Source of the DNA: Roseburia_C sp900315735
Lineage (GTDB): Bacteria > Bacillota > Clostridia > Lachnospirales > Lachnospiraceae
DNA: 64,000 bases
Assembly (NCBI GenBank): GCA_052118425.1
Contig: JBQKHF010000006.1
Reading direction: 5' to 3' (one strand)
The notes below the pieces were generated by a model. It did no database searches. It was not told the origin of the DNA and was given only the letters and a program-made list of their open reading frames with translations. Shown in pieces: positions 45,019 through 54,398 of this stretch (its first letter is position 1; each line of letters begins with the position of its first letter). The position numbers and the translations under genes were made by a program.

Positions 45019-45924
45019 TTACTTTCCGGTCTGGTCAATCAGTCTGTCGATAGCCTGTACCAGACTTCCAATCTCCGGTTTAGTCAATTGGGCGTCTGCT
45101 CCGAGTGATTCACCTTTTCTTCTCATTTCATCATTTACCAGAGAAGAGAAAATGATTACCGGAATATCATGCATGTTATCGTTTTCTTTTACCAGTTTGG
45201 TCAACCGGTGTCCATCCATCAATGGCATCTCAATATCAGTGATAATACAATGTACTTTATCTTTTACATTACCGGCTTTCTCATAAGCACAAAGCTTGTC
45301 CCATGCTTCCTGTCCGTTCATATTGACATTCAGGTTGGTATAACCTGCTTTCTTCAGACAGTCTGTAATCAATTTACTTAATAATGGGGAATCCTCTGCA
45401 ATCATAATCGGAGAATCATTACGATTACGATTTTCCAGATGATCTACATCAGATACCTTAAGTCCTGTTTCCGGGCTGATATCAGAAATAATTTTTTCAA
45501 AATCAAGGATAACAATCAACTGTCCCTCCAGTTTGATTACTCCGGTAGATACGCCCTTGTCCTGAACATTAATCGTTGCATCCGGTTTGATAATCTCTGA
45601 CCAGGAGACACGATGAATTCCAATAACCTGATCTACATGGAATGCAATATTTAATTTATTAAAGTTTGTGATAATAAACAAACCTTTTCCCTCTTCATCC
45701 TGCATACCAAGGCATCTTCTCAGGCTGATAACCGTCAGCATGGTATCTCGTGGCATAAAGATTCCTTCCACACTCGGATGTGCATTTGGTACCGGGGTTA
45801 CCGGCTGATAAGATAAAATCTCGCGAATCTTTGCTACGTTGATTCCATAATGATTATCCCCTAAAGTAAACTCCAGCACTTCCAGTTCGTTCGTACCATT
45901 TTCTAACAGAATATTTGTCTCCAT
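45019..45924 (-). CDS. cheV: Chemotaxis protein CheV (CheW domain + receiver)
   Basis: 301 residues: an N-terminal CheW-like domain (about 10-150; GINVAKIREILSYQPVTPVP, VEGIFMPRDTMLTVISLRRC) that couples receptors to CheA, and a C-terminal receiver domain (about 170-301) with the phospho-acceptor Asp230 in HCIITDIEMPLMDGHRL, acidic pocket MIAEDSPLL and the Lys in DAQLTKPEIGS. CheV adjusts receptor-kinase coupling by its phosphorylation. GGGAGG precedes the ATG. No other che operon genes are near, so its kinase must be elsewhere. Confidence 0.96.
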   Translation of the reverse strand: METNILLENGTNELEVLEFTLGDNHYGINVAKIREILSYQPVTPVPNAHPSVEGIFMPRDTMLTVISLRRCLGMQDEEGKGLFIITNFNKLNIAFHVDQVIGIHRVSWSEIIKPDATINVQDKGVSTGVIKLEGQLIVILDFEKIISDISPETGLKVSDVDHLENRNRNDSPIMIAEDSPLLSKLITDCLKKAGYTNLNVNMNGQEAWDKLCAYEKAGNVKDKVHCIITDIEMPLMDGHRLTKLVKENDNMHDIPVIIFSSLVNDEMRRKGESLGADAQLTKPEIGSLVQAIDRLIDQTGK

Positions 45925-46035
45925 TTATATTTTCCTCCCAAGGTCATTTCTTAGAATATTTCTATTTCAAATTATAACATAATATTACATAAAAATGCAC
46001 CGTTTTTTTACAATTCTTTAGATATTTTTACCATT

Positions 46036-46749
46036 TTATAGATTACAGGTCTTATGAACCGTATTTTCCACCACTTCCAGAGAGATTTTATTCAAATCTT
46101 CCGGTGTATCTGCCGGCACTTCAAAGAGTAAAACCGTATCTGTGCCACTGCCCGCTTCGATGGTTCCCTGATAGGTACCAAGGTCATTTAAAAGAATTGT
46201 AACCTGCGCCGCTGCCTGTACGTTGTCATTTAAAGTCATGCGGAATGACACCTTGCGGCTTAACATATCACAATCAACTGCTTCGGTTCCGGCATTGTTT
46301 AAATGAAAATGTAAAACCAGATACTTATTTCCGGCGGCCGGCTCTACGATATAAGACGAATCCTGCTGATAGACGGAAGCAAATTCTGCCCCGGTATACT
46401 GCACGTCAATTCCCGGTATTGCCACTGCTTCGTTTAAAGACACGCTGTTGTCCGGTGCTGCATCTTCCGGTGTTCCTGCTGCATCCCCACCTTCCGATGG
46501 TGTCTGTTCCGTGGAATCCGGCTGTTCCACATTCTCGGTATCTGCGGTCTCTGTGCTCTCATCACGTTCCGATAATCTTACAATTCCATCCTGCTGCTTC
46601 GTATTATACTTCGATACCACATGCGCTGCATAATCTACAATTGTCTGCTCTTCCTGCTCTGTTAATTCAATCGGCTGTTCCCCGCATCCGCCTAAAAACA
46701 GTGCAGCTAACAGCACACATGCCGTTGTTTTTATCCTTCTGTCCCTCAT
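46036..46749 (-). CDS. Exported lipoprotein with DUF4352/DUF5067-like domain
   Basis: 237 residues from the ATG 5 bases after AAGGAG. The signal peptide ends in lipobox LGGC (about residue 22), followed by a linker rich in Glu, Thr and Asp (about 60-105) and a beta-sandwich domain (about 115-237) with NKYLVLHFHLNNAGTEAVDC and TDTVLLFEVPADTPED, the pattern of the immunoglobulin-like lipoprotein domains DUF4352/DUF5067. Function unknown; it probably sits on the outer face of the membrane. Confidence 0.75.
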   Translation of the reverse strand: MRDRRIKTTACVLLAALFLGGCGEQPIELTEQEEQTIVDYAAHVVSKYNTKQQDGIVRLSERDESTETADTENVEQPDSTEQTPSEGGDAAGTPEDAAPDNSVSLNEAVAIPGIDVQYTGAEFASVYQQDSSYIVEPAAGNKYLVLHFHLNNAGTEAVDCDMLSRKVSFRMTLNDNVQAAAQVTILLNDLGTYQGTIEAGSGTDTVLLFEVPADTPEDLNKISLEVVENTVHKTCNL

Positions 46750-46800
46750 AGGCACTCCTTAATTTATCAATCTATTCCCATGTTAGCATTTTTCCGGCTT

Positions 46801-48339
46801 TCAGGCAATAGTTATTTCGTGTTCTTCCCCGTTATCATCACGATTGCTGGTATCCAGTTCCATCCAGAATTCCACACCATCTTCATGATTGATGACACCA
46901 CACTGCTGATGCAGGGAATCCATAATTGCTTTTACAATAGACAGACCAATTCCGCTGCCGCCATATGCTCTCGTTCTCGCTTTATCTACTTTATAGAATT
47001 TAATCCAGATATTATCAATGTCTTCTTCCGGAATCGGCTTTCCGGTATTAAATACGCTGACTCTTACCACATCCTGCTTACATTCATAAGAAATCTTAAT
47101 CCGGTTTTCGCCTTCCAGATGGTTGATTGCGTTGCTCAGATAATTCGTTATAACTTCTTCTATCTTAAATTCATCTGCCCACACAAAGAGCGGCTGCTCG
47201 TCAAATTCAAGAGTAGCTCCTTTTTGCTCTAAGATAATAGCATTGCTGGCGGTCACTCCACGAATCAGCTCTGTGATGTCAAAACGTTCCATCACAATGG
47301 CATCATTTCCGAATTCCAGCTGATTTAAAGTAAGAAGCTTCTTTACCATGCGGTTCATCTTCTCTGCCTCATCTGTAATGACCTCACAATAGAAATTCCT
47401 GCTCTCCGGATCATCCTGCACACATTCCTGCAAGCCTTCTGCATAGCCCTGAATCAGTGCCAGCGGTGTCTTTAACTCATGGGAAACATTTGACAGGAAA
47501 TCTTTTCTCATCTCGTCAATCTGTTCCTTCTTCTCAATATCTATTTTCAGTTCATTATTGGCACTCTTTAATTCCGATATGGTCCGCTCTAAGATTTCCG
47601 ACAGCTGGTTCATATGCTCGCCTAACTGCTCAATCTCATTGTCTCCCTTGACCTCATACTTCGCATCAAAGTCGAATTCTGCCATTTTCTTGGAAATGTC
47701 TGTAAGCCGCAGAATCGGATTTGTAATGCGGCGGGTGACAAAATAAATAATCACACCACTTAAAATCACCGCAACCACTCCTACATCCATCAGCAGGCGG
47801 TTAGATACCTGTGCACTTTCCTTGATGCTTTCCAATGGAGTTCTCGCCAGCAAAAGGTTACCATCCGCCAGCGTTCCCCAGAGAATCAGATAATCCGATT
47901 CCAGTCTGGTATCCTCTTTTTCTCCCATGACATAATTGTCGGTTGCTTTCAGTACTTTCATATTCAGATGCATATCATCATTCTGCACACTTGCCATGAT
48001 AATTTCCATAAACTGCATCCGGAGATTATCCACACCATTAGTAGAAGAACGCACTACTGTACCATCGGATGTAATAATTAAAATGGTCAGATTGCCATTG
48101 GAACAGATTTTTTCAAAATCAATATCATAGTCCGAAGTATTTAAGATTCCCTGTTCGCTTGCTGTATTAATCTGCTGGAATCCATTTTCCAGCACTTCCT
48201 GCTTATAGCGGGTATAATAACCCTCCAGCAGAGTAACATTAAGAAGCCAGCACAGTAATACCGTGCCGGCCACTAATCCAACGATTGTCAATGTAATCTG
48301 TGTTGTAATGGAATGCTGTTTTTTCTTATTCTTTTCCAT
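46801..48339 (-). CDS. Membrane sensor histidine kinase with HAMP domain
   Basis: 512 residues: helix about 15-38, an extracytoplasmic sensor domain (about 40-180), helix about 184-202, HAMP domain (RRITNPILRLTDISKKMAEF), HisKA with phospho-acceptor His287 (SNVSHELKTPLALIQGYAEG), and a HATPase domain (N box ITNYLSNAINH, G2 box GGSGIGLSIVKAI). It pairs with the response regulator gene, which ends 22 bp upstream. The domain order is that of VanS/PhoR-type kinases; the signal is unknown. Confidence 0.95.
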   Translation of the reverse strand: MEKNKKKQHSITTQITLTIVGLVAGTVLLCWLLNVTLLEGYYTRYKQEVLENGFQQINTASEQGILNTSDYDIDFEKICSNGNLTILIITSDGTVVRSSTNGVDNLRMQFMEIIMASVQNDDMHLNMKVLKATDNYVMGEKEDTRLESDYLILWGTLADGNLLLARTPLESIKESAQVSNRLLMDVGVVAVILSGVIIYFVTRRITNPILRLTDISKKMAEFDFDAKYEVKGDNEIEQLGEHMNQLSEILERTISELKSANNELKIDIEKKEQIDEMRKDFLSNVSHELKTPLALIQGYAEGLQECVQDDPESRNFYCEVITDEAEKMNRMVKKLLTLNQLEFGNDAIVMERFDITELIRGVTASNAIILEQKGATLEFDEQPLFVWADEFKIEEVITNYLSNAINHLEGENRIKISYECKQDVVRVSVFNTGKPIPEEDIDNIWIKFYKVDKARTRAYGGSGIGLSIVKAIMDSLHQQCGVINHEDGVEFWMELDTSNRDDNGEEHEITIA

Positions 48340-48361
48340 ATATCTTCCACCTTATCACGTT

Positions 48362-49048
48362 CTATTGCGGTGCATCAATGTCCAGCTTATAGCCCATGCC
48401 CCAGATTGTCTTGATATAATCACCTTTCTCGCCCATCTTGCTGCGCAGTTTTTTCACATGGGTATCAATAGTTCTGGCATCGCCAAAATAATCATAATTC
48501 CATACATGATTCAAAATTTTCTCACGGGATAAAGCAATTCCCTTATTCTCCATGAAATATGCCAAAAGTTCAAATTCTTTATAACTCAAATCAATATTTT
48601 TACCGTCAATGGTTACCATATGGGCAGCCTTGTCCATTACAATGCCGCCTACCTCTAACACATCATCCTCGGTATAATTTCCGGTTCTCCGCAAAATTGC
48701 CTCTACTCTTGCCACCAGAATCTTTGGACTGAAGGGTTTGCTGATGTATTCATCCACACCCAGTTCAAATCCCAAAAGTTCATCACTTTCTTCACTCTTG
48801 GCAGTCAGCATGATTATCGGTGTCTTTGAGCTTTCCCGGATTTCCCGGCACACATCCCAGCCGTTCATCTTCGGCATCATAACATCCAGAATAATCAATG
48901 CAATATCTTTATTTTTATAAAATACGTCTAAGGCTTCTTCTCCGTCACCAGCCTCTAATACTTCAAAGTTCTGTTTTACCAAGAAATCGCGCACCAGCTT
49001 GCGCATACGGCTCTCATCATCTACTACCAGAATTTTACGTTTTTCCAT
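48362..49048 (-). CDS. OmpR/PhoB-family response regulator
   Basis: 228 residues. The receiver domain has ILVVDDESRMRKLVRDFL, Asp55 in IILDVMMPKMNGWDVC, and Lys in DEYISKPFSPKIL. A winged-helix DNA-binding domain ends with TIDTHVKKLRSKMGEKGDYI and TIWGMGYKLD. It is transcribed first, kinase second, from a good promoter. Targets cannot be told from the sequence. Confidence 0.96.
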   Translation of the reverse strand: MEKRKILVVDDESRMRKLVRDFLVKQNFEVLEAGDGEEALDVFYKNKDIALIILDVMMPKMNGWDVCREIRESSKTPIIMLTAKSEESDELLGFELGVDEYISKPFSPKILVARVEAILRRTGNYTEDDVLEVGGIVMDKAAHMVTIDGKNIDLSYKEFELLAYFMENKGIALSREKILNHVWNYDYFGDARTIDTHVKKLRSKMGEKGDYIKTIWGMGYKLDIDAPQ

Positions 49049-49069
49049 ATTTGCTTCCTTCTTCTTTTT

Positions 49070-49097
49070 TCTATAGTGTAACGGATAAATATGTCAA
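49070..49097 (-). promoter_or_regulatory. Promoter of the two-component operon
   Basis: Minus-strand -35 TTGACA (49092-49097), 16 bases, -10 TATAGA (49070-49075), 20 bp before the regulator's start codon. Confidence 0.75.
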
Positions 49098-49110
49098 ATC
49101 TGTGTTCAAA

Positions 49111-49764
49111 CTAATTCTGTTTTTCCAGTGCATCCAGCGCTGCTTCCCGCTCGTCCAGTTCCTGCTCCCACTCTTCATATTTATTAATGATTTTTGTCTC
49201 ATAATTTAAAATTGTGGTACTGCCACTGGTAAGGCTGATTGCAAACATTGCAATGATAATAATAATCAATACAATATTGGCTGAAAGCAAAATGCGGCAG
49301 CGTTTCTGCAATTTTGTTTCCTGCTGTTCCTGCTGCTTTTTCTTTTCCTTTTCGGTAACTTTTATATCATTTCCGGCTGCCTCGCCGCTCTGTTCCTCTG
49401 AATTTTCATCCGTATTTTCGTTTGCGTGCTCGCCGGATTTTTCTCTGCCTGCTACATGGTCAATGTCTAAGCCCATGTCTTTTACCGGGATACCGGGTAT
49501 TGTGGATGCATCCACCCCAGGCAGTCCTTTCAGATAATCCTGCAGTTCTTTTAAATAGGCATATCCTATCGGTGTATGGAATAATTCCTGAGCCATGATT
49601 CTCTGGTAGATTTCCTGTACCATCTGTGGATTATCCATATTCATATTATCATGTATGTACTGGATGCCTTCTACTTCCTTCTGAGCCAGCTTCGCCTGCT
49701 CTTCATTTTCAAATACAAATCCATTTACTTCCCAGATTCTGTCATCTGCTTCTCTTTGTTCCAT
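49111..49764 (-). CDS. Small single-pass membrane protein
   Basis: 217 residues, not recognised. A soluble N-terminal region (about 1-110; QAKLAQKEVEGIQYIHDN, TPIGYAYLKELQDYLKG), an acidic and then basic linker (about 110-150, ending EKEKKKQQEQQETKLQKRC), one hydrophobic helix (ILLSANIVLIIIIIAMFAIS) and a coiled-coil-like Glu-rich tail (EEWEQELDEREAALDALEKQ). GGAGG precedes the ATG. It lies 15 bp downstream of the SseB-like gene and so is likely co-transcribed with it; both may act together, though no function can be given. Confidence 0.7.
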   Translation of the reverse strand: MEQREADDRIWEVNGFVFENEEQAKLAQKEVEGIQYIHDNMNMDNPQMVQEIYQRIMAQELFHTPIGYAYLKELQDYLKGLPGVDASTIPGIPVKDMGLDIDHVAGREKSGEHANENTDENSEEQSGEAAGNDIKVTEKEKKKQQEQQETKLQKRCRILLSANIVLIIIIIAMFAISLTSGSTTILNYETKIINKYEEWEQELDEREAALDALEKQN

Positions 49765-49779
49765 ACATCCTCCTGCAAT

Positions 49780-51105
49780 TTACAAGCCCAGAAATGTCTT
49801 TTTATAAAATGGTGCAATCTCACCAATCAGCTCCATTGCTTTTTCATCTGCTTCATGCATATCAAGACGCATATAGCCAAGGGCTGGCTTCACTGTTTCA
49901 GCAATTCCTTCAAAGACGCTCTTTTTCTCGCCTTTAAATTCTACCACCAACAGATAACAGATATCATCCTTGTGTTCAATCTTTGTTACCAGATATGCTT
50001 TCTTGATATTCTTCTGTTTCTTCATATAATCACTGAGTAACTGCTTTAATTCATCTGCTTCAGCAATCGGCTCGCCTACAAATACGCCCGGCTTCTTCTC
50101 CACAAGATTGCCGGATGCCATCTCCGCTTCCTGTCTCTTATAACGTTTGAAATAACCTGCAATGATTTTCTTCCGTTTTTCTTCTACCCGAAGTTCCATC
50201 CTGCCCGGATTGATGACAAAGTTACGTTCTCCAGCAATCTTCATCAACTGGTCAAAATTAACTTTCTGTCCCTTCCATTCCTTTACATTATAAAGTTTCT
50301 GGAAGCTCTGCCAGTCTGTATACACCGGCATCCACTGCTCTCCAACGCCATCCTGTAATAACGCAAACTGAAGGGCTGTTCCTTTCTTTTCGTCTGCATC
50401 TTTTTCTTCTTTTGGATTTTTCACTACTTTTACCGGACATAAGTATTCTCCGCGGACTACTGCTTTTAACATACGGTTACATAAAATCTGCTCCGCACTT
50501 TTCCACTGTATATCCTGTTTCTCTTCAAATAAAATCTGTCTGTGTCTTGCCATTGCAAAAATCAGCTCCGGGTTCACAACCGGAATCTGTTCTTTGGAAA
50601 GTTCGGAGAAATCCGGTGGTGGAAGCAGTTCATCTCTTTTTAATTTACAGGAATAACTTCCTACATCCAGTATCAGATCTTCCATGCCCCACCAGTGAAG
50701 ATTCGCCCAGAAGAACATCTGCTTGTCTCCTATGATTCCTTTTAATTCCAGTTCTACATTCTGCTCTTTATAATGCTCCAATGCTTTTTGTGCAAATTCT
50801 TTCGTTGAAAAAATTAATACACTTCCGTCCCCCATAATACGCGGGTAGCCTGTGTGCTTATCCCATGCGCAGTATAGCTCCTTGCATTCTTTTATTTTAT
50901 CTGCAAGAAATTTATTAAATACTTCTATTTTCTTTAAGAAGTTATCTGCCACAAAGGTTTTCTTCTTATGATGCACTTCCGCGGAACGAATCAGGAATTC
51001 CAGCTCCTCTAAGTCAAGTTTTGCAAGCTCCTGTTCATCCGGCATCTCATAATTTAAAAGATGGGTTTCTAATAACTCTTCTTTACGTTCTTTACTAATT
51101 TCCAT
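49780..51105 (-). CDS. SseB-domain protein of unknown function
   Basis: About 441 residues, soluble. The central part (DWQSFQKLYNVKEWKGQKVN, then ERNFVINPGRMELRVE) matches the SseB N-terminal domain, which is found in enhanced-serine-sensitivity-like proteins, and the end (LSDYMKKQKNIKKAYLVTKI, LLVVEFKGEKKSVFEGIAET) matches the SseB C-terminal domain. The first 260 residues show an earlier similar unit (RIMGDGSVLIFSTKEFAQKA). The start is the ATG after AGGAGAAGAAAC. Proteins of this kind are widespread and uncharacterised. Confidence 0.7.
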   Translation of the reverse strand: MEISKERKEELLETHLLNYEMPDEQELAKLDLEELEFLIRSAEVHHKKKTFVADNFLKKIEVFNKFLADKIKECKELYCAWDKHTGYPRIMGDGSVLIFSTKEFAQKALEHYKEQNVELELKGIIGDKQMFFWANLHWWGMEDLILDVGSYSCKLKRDELLPPPDFSELSKEQIPVVNPELIFAMARHRQILFEEKQDIQWKSAEQILCNRMLKAVVRGEYLCPVKVVKNPKEEKDADEKKGTALQFALLQDGVGEQWMPVYTDWQSFQKLYNVKEWKGQKVNFDQLMKIAGERNFVINPGRMELRVEEKRKKIIAGYFKRYKRQEAEMASGNLVEKKPGVFVGEPIAEADELKQLLSDYMKKQKNIKKAYLVTKIEHKDDICYLLVVEFKGEKKSVFEGIAETVKPALGYMRLDMHEADEKAMELIGEIAPFYKKTFLGL

Positions 51106-51171
51106 GTTTCTTCTCCTATATCTTTCCTTAAAACGATTCACGTTATCTCTATTTTAATATAAAAGCGCCAT

Positions 51172-51205
51172 AAAGTAAAATAGAATCCTTTCGGATTCTA
51201 CTTTA
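51172..51205 (-). terminator. Terminator of the nrd operon
   Basis: 8-bp stem TAGAATCC/GGATTCTA extended by further A-T pairs, 4-base loop, with TTTTACTTT after it on the minus strand, close to the nrdG stop codon. Confidence 0.85.
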
Positions 51206-51218
51206 TCTTTCACACGTT

Positions 51219-51737
51219 TTACATCAGTTCTTCAATAACTCCTGTCTCATTGTATTTTCTGCAGTCAATGACACGCTGATTAGAAGAGCCTTTGAATTTT
51301 AATGTAATATCATATAATTCTGCCACATAAGGTCCATCCACCAGCACATCGATTAAGGATAATAATTCCTTTGTATCTTCGGTATATCTTCTTCCCTCCG
51401 GTACCAAATCCTTATCCAGTACATATCCGGTATATGCCCATATGTCCTTTTCCGGATGTTCCGCCCGCACCCGTTTAATAAACGGAAGGAGTGCATGCTG
51501 GTTTTCCGGTTCAAACGGGTCTCCTCCTAAAAGAGTCAGTCCCTTGATATATGGAGATTCCAAAGATGCAAGAATTTCATCTTCTACTTCTTTTGTAAAT
51601 TCCTCTCCATTATTAAAATCCCATGTTTCCGGCTGAAAACACTCTTTACAGTGATTCCGGCAGCCGGATACAAACAGCACCGTTCTTACGCCGGTGCCGT
51701 TTGCAATGTCATTATATTTAATCGCTGAATAATGCAT
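51219..51737 (-). CDS. nrdG: Anaerobic ribonucleotide reductase activating protein
   Basis: 172-residue radical-SAM activase of class III ribonucleotide reductase. The cluster motif CRNHCKECF (CX3CX2C) follows NGTGVRTVLFVSG, and TLLGGDPFEPENQHAL is the conserved GGDP segment. It makes the glycyl radical on NrdD, encoded 18 bp upstream in the same operon. Length normal. Confidence 0.97.
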   Translation of the reverse strand: MHYSAIKYNDIANGTGVRTVLFVSGCRNHCKECFQPETWDFNNGEEFTKEVEDEILASLESPYIKGLTLLGGDPFEPENQHALLPFIKRVRAEHPEKDIWAYTGYVLDKDLVPEGRRYTEDTKELLSLIDVLVDGPYVAELYDITLKFKGSSNQRVIDCRKYNETGVIEELM

Positions 51738-51755
51738 TTTCTTTTCACTTTCTTT

Positions 51756-53918
51756 TTATAAGTGAAGTACACGCTCCTTGATTTCCTGGGTTCTTCCCTG
51801 ATTCCAGAACTGGGAACCAATGTAGCCACAGGTACGTCTTGCCACGTTCATCTTATCCTGGTCACGGTTGTGGCAATGCGGGCACTCCCATACTAATTTT
51901 CCATCATCATCTTTTACAATCTGAATCTCGCCATCATAGCCGCATACCTGGCAGTAATCGCTCTTGGTATTCAGCTCCGCATACATGATATTCTCATAAA
52001 TGAATTTCATTACGGATAAAACAGCATCCAGATTGTCCTGCATATTCGGAACTTCCACATAGCTGATTGCTCCACCCGGTGAAAGTGCCTGGAACTGGGA
52101 TTCGAATTTTAGCTTGGTAAATGCATCAATTTTTTCTGTTACATGCACATGATAGCTGTTGGTAATATAATTCTTATCTGTAACACCCGGAATGATTCCA
52201 AAACGTTTCTGTAAGCATTTTGCAAATTTGTAGGTGGTAGACTCAAGCGGTGTTCCATATACGGAAAAGTCAATATTTTCTTTCTCTTTCCACTCTTTGC
52301 AGGCATCATTCAACCGCTGCATAACCTTTAATGCAAATGGTGTTGCTGCCGGGTCGGTATGTGGTTTTCCGGTCATATATCTGGTACATTCGCAAAGTCC
52401 TGCATAGCCCAGTGAAATGGTAGAATATCCGCCATACAAAAGCTTGTCTATGGTCTCGCCCTTCTTCAAGCGGGCAAGTGCTCCATACTGCCAGAGAATC
52501 GGTGCCACATCAGAAGGTGTTCCTTTCAGACGGTTATGACGGGCCATCAACGCACGGTAACAAAGATCCAAACGCTCATCAAAGAGCTTCCAGAACTTGT
52601 CAAAATCTCCGCCGGAAGAGCATGCCAGATCCACCAGATTCAAGGTTACAACACCCTGATTGAAACGGCCATAGAACTTCGGCTTGCCATCTTCATCATG
52701 ATATACGGTCAAGAAGGAACGACAGCCCATACAGGTATAGCAGTTGCCATCTTTTAATTCCTTCATTTTCTTCTCGGAAATATAATCCGGAACCATACGC
52801 TTTGCAGTACATTTTGCTGCTTTCTTCGTCAGATAATAGTATTCCGAATCCTCATGGATATTATCCTCTTCCAATACATAAATCAGTTTTGGAAATGCCG
52901 GTGTAATCCATACGCCATCCTCATTCTTAACGCCCTGGTAACGCTGGTCTAACACTTCTTCTATAATCATGGCAAGATCTTTTTTCTCCTGCTCATTTTT
53001 TGCTTCATTCAGATACATGAATACGGTTACGAATGGAGACTGTCCGTTGGTAGTCATCAGTGTTACAACCTGATACTGGATAACCTGTACGCCTCGCTCG
53101 ATTTCTGCATGGAGTCTTCTTTCTACAATGCTGTTAATCTTCTCTTCGCTCAGTTCCACATCGCTCTCTTTTAAAGTCTGTACCAGTTCTGCATGAATTT
53201 TCTCACGGCTGATCTGGACAAACGGTACTAAATGTGCCAGTGAAATACTCTGTCCGCCGTACTGGGAACTTGCCACCTGTGCAATAATCTGGGTTGCAAT
53301 ATTACATGCTGTAGAGAAAGAATGCGGCTTATCAATTCTGGTTCCGCTGATAACGGTTCCATTCTGCAGCATATCCTCTAAATTTACCAAATCGCAGTTA
53401 TGCATATGCTGTGCAAAATAATCTGCATCATGGAAATGGATAATTCCCTGTTCATGTGCCTCTACAATATCCTCCGGGAGCAGGAATCTTCTGGTGATAT
53501 CCTTACTCACCTCACCAGCCATATAGTCACGCTGCACGCTGTTTACGGTTGAATCCTTATTGGAATTCTCCTGTTTTACTTCTTCATTATTACATTCAAT
53601 CAGACTTAAAATCTGCTCATCCGTAGAGTTGGATTTACGTACCAGTGCACGTTTATAGCGGTAAGTAATATATTTCCGGGCAACAGAAAAAGCCCTCTTA
53701 TCCATCAACTGATCCTCCACTAAGTCCTGAATATCTTCTACATTCAGGGCATGGTTGGCATCCTTACAGGAATCCTCTATATATTGTGCAATCTCCTTAA
53801 TCTGATCCGCAGTCAATCGTTCCGCTTCTACCACCTCATGGTTCGCTTTATTGATTGCAATAATAATTTTTGAAATGTCAAAAACAGCCTCTGCGCCACT
53901 TCTTTTAATGATTTTCAT
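51756..53918 (-). CDS. nrdD: Anaerobic (class III) ribonucleoside-triphosphate reductase
   Basis: 720 residues: N-terminal ATP-cone (about 1-90; IIKRSGAEAVFDISKI, ARKYITYRYKRA), the ten-stranded catalytic barrel, and the C-terminal zinc site (YCQVCGYDG and CPHCHN) with the glycyl radical site in RTCGYIGSQFWNQGR (likely Gly698). It makes deoxynucleotides without oxygen, using formate as reductant. The ATP cone implies allosteric control by ATP/dATP. The promoter carries two NrdR-like boxes. It forms an operon with nrdG. Confidence 0.98.
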   Translation of the reverse strand: MKIIKRSGAEAVFDISKIIIAINKANHEVVEAERLTADQIKEIAQYIEDSCKDANHALNVEDIQDLVEDQLMDKRAFSVARKYITYRYKRALVRKSNSTDEQILSLIECNNEEVKQENSNKDSTVNSVQRDYMAGEVSKDITRRFLLPEDIVEAHEQGIIHFHDADYFAQHMHNCDLVNLEDMLQNGTVISGTRIDKPHSFSTACNIATQIIAQVASSQYGGQSISLAHLVPFVQISREKIHAELVQTLKESDVELSEEKINSIVERRLHAEIERGVQVIQYQVVTLMTTNGQSPFVTVFMYLNEAKNEQEKKDLAMIIEEVLDQRYQGVKNEDGVWITPAFPKLIYVLEEDNIHEDSEYYYLTKKAAKCTAKRMVPDYISEKKMKELKDGNCYTCMGCRSFLTVYHDEDGKPKFYGRFNQGVVTLNLVDLACSSGGDFDKFWKLFDERLDLCYRALMARHNRLKGTPSDVAPILWQYGALARLKKGETIDKLLYGGYSTISLGYAGLCECTRYMTGKPHTDPAATPFALKVMQRLNDACKEWKEKENIDFSVYGTPLESTTYKFAKCLQKRFGIIPGVTDKNYITNSYHVHVTEKIDAFTKLKFESQFQALSPGGAISYVEVPNMQDNLDAVLSVMKFIYENIMYAELNTKSDYCQVCGYDGEIQIVKDDDGKLVWECPHCHNRDQDKMNVARRTCGYIGSQFWNQGRTQEIKERVLHL

Positions 53919-53972
53919 CGAAATCCTCTCCCATAAAAAAATAGTCTATTCGCATAAAATCGGCACAAAACC

Positions 53973-54038
53973 GTACTAGATTTTGTGTCGAATCTCTTCA
54001 ACGCATATACAGTATACCATATCTTGTGTTTTACGCAA
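53973..54038 (-). promoter_or_regulatory. nrdD promoter with two NrdR-box-like sites
   Basis: Minus-strand -35 TTGCGT (54033-54038), 16 bases, -10 TATACT (54011-54016). Two 16-bp sites resemble the NrdR box (consensus near ACACWATATATWGTGT): ACACAAGATATGGTAT (54014-54029), which overlaps the spacer and -10, and ACACAAAATCTAGTAC (53973-53988), downstream of the start site. They are 41 bp apart, close to four helical turns, as expected for cooperative NrdR binding. Confidence 0.72.
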
Positions 54039-54288
54039 GGGGAATATACAAGATTCATAAAAATTTTTTAGAAAATATTTTTTAGAATTTAACGCTTTTT
54101 TCATAATCTGGACAATTATTTTTCACAAAATCCGGGTATACTACAAATATCAATAGAGAACAGGTTCATCCCCCAATGTCTTGTCTCTCTATTTGATAAA
54201 ACTTTTTTCATAAATTTTCATAACTCCCCTTTGTACCCTCGCAACGCTGCGGGGGTATTACCTTTATAAAATAATTTTCAGATGGCAA
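54039..54288. other. AT-rich intergenic stretch with one GC-rich hairpin
   Basis: No gene between the nrdD promoter and the adh terminator. The only structure I see is a hairpin at 54234-54257 (TACCCTCGCA/TGCGGGGGTA, one wobble pair, loop ACGC). It has no T-run on the plus strand; on the minus strand the tail is ACAAAGG, so it is not a typical terminator. Confidence 0.55.
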
Positions 54289-54328
54289 AAGCCCCGTCTT
54301 AATATCTTAAGATATCAAAACGGAGCTT
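54289..54328 (-). terminator. Terminator of the Fe-ADH gene
   Basis: Long stem beginning AAGCTCCGT and including GATATCTTAAGATAT as a perfect inner palindrome, closing with ACGGGGCTT; followed by TTTTG on the minus strand. Confidence 0.85.
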
Positions 54329-54345
54329 CCTTTATTTACGCAAGT

Positions 54346-54367
54346 AACTCGCAAAGCGTGTTTCTCG
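54346..54367. repeat. Partial third copy of the 94-bp repeat
   Basis: 22 bases are identical, in reverse orientation, to the 5' hairpin of copy 2 (14255-14276). Only the first hairpin remains. Unlike copies 1 and 2 it lies between the gene and its terminator rather than beyond it. Confidence 0.7.
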
Positions 54368-54398
54368 CAATTTTTTTACTTTATTTTTCATTTACTTT

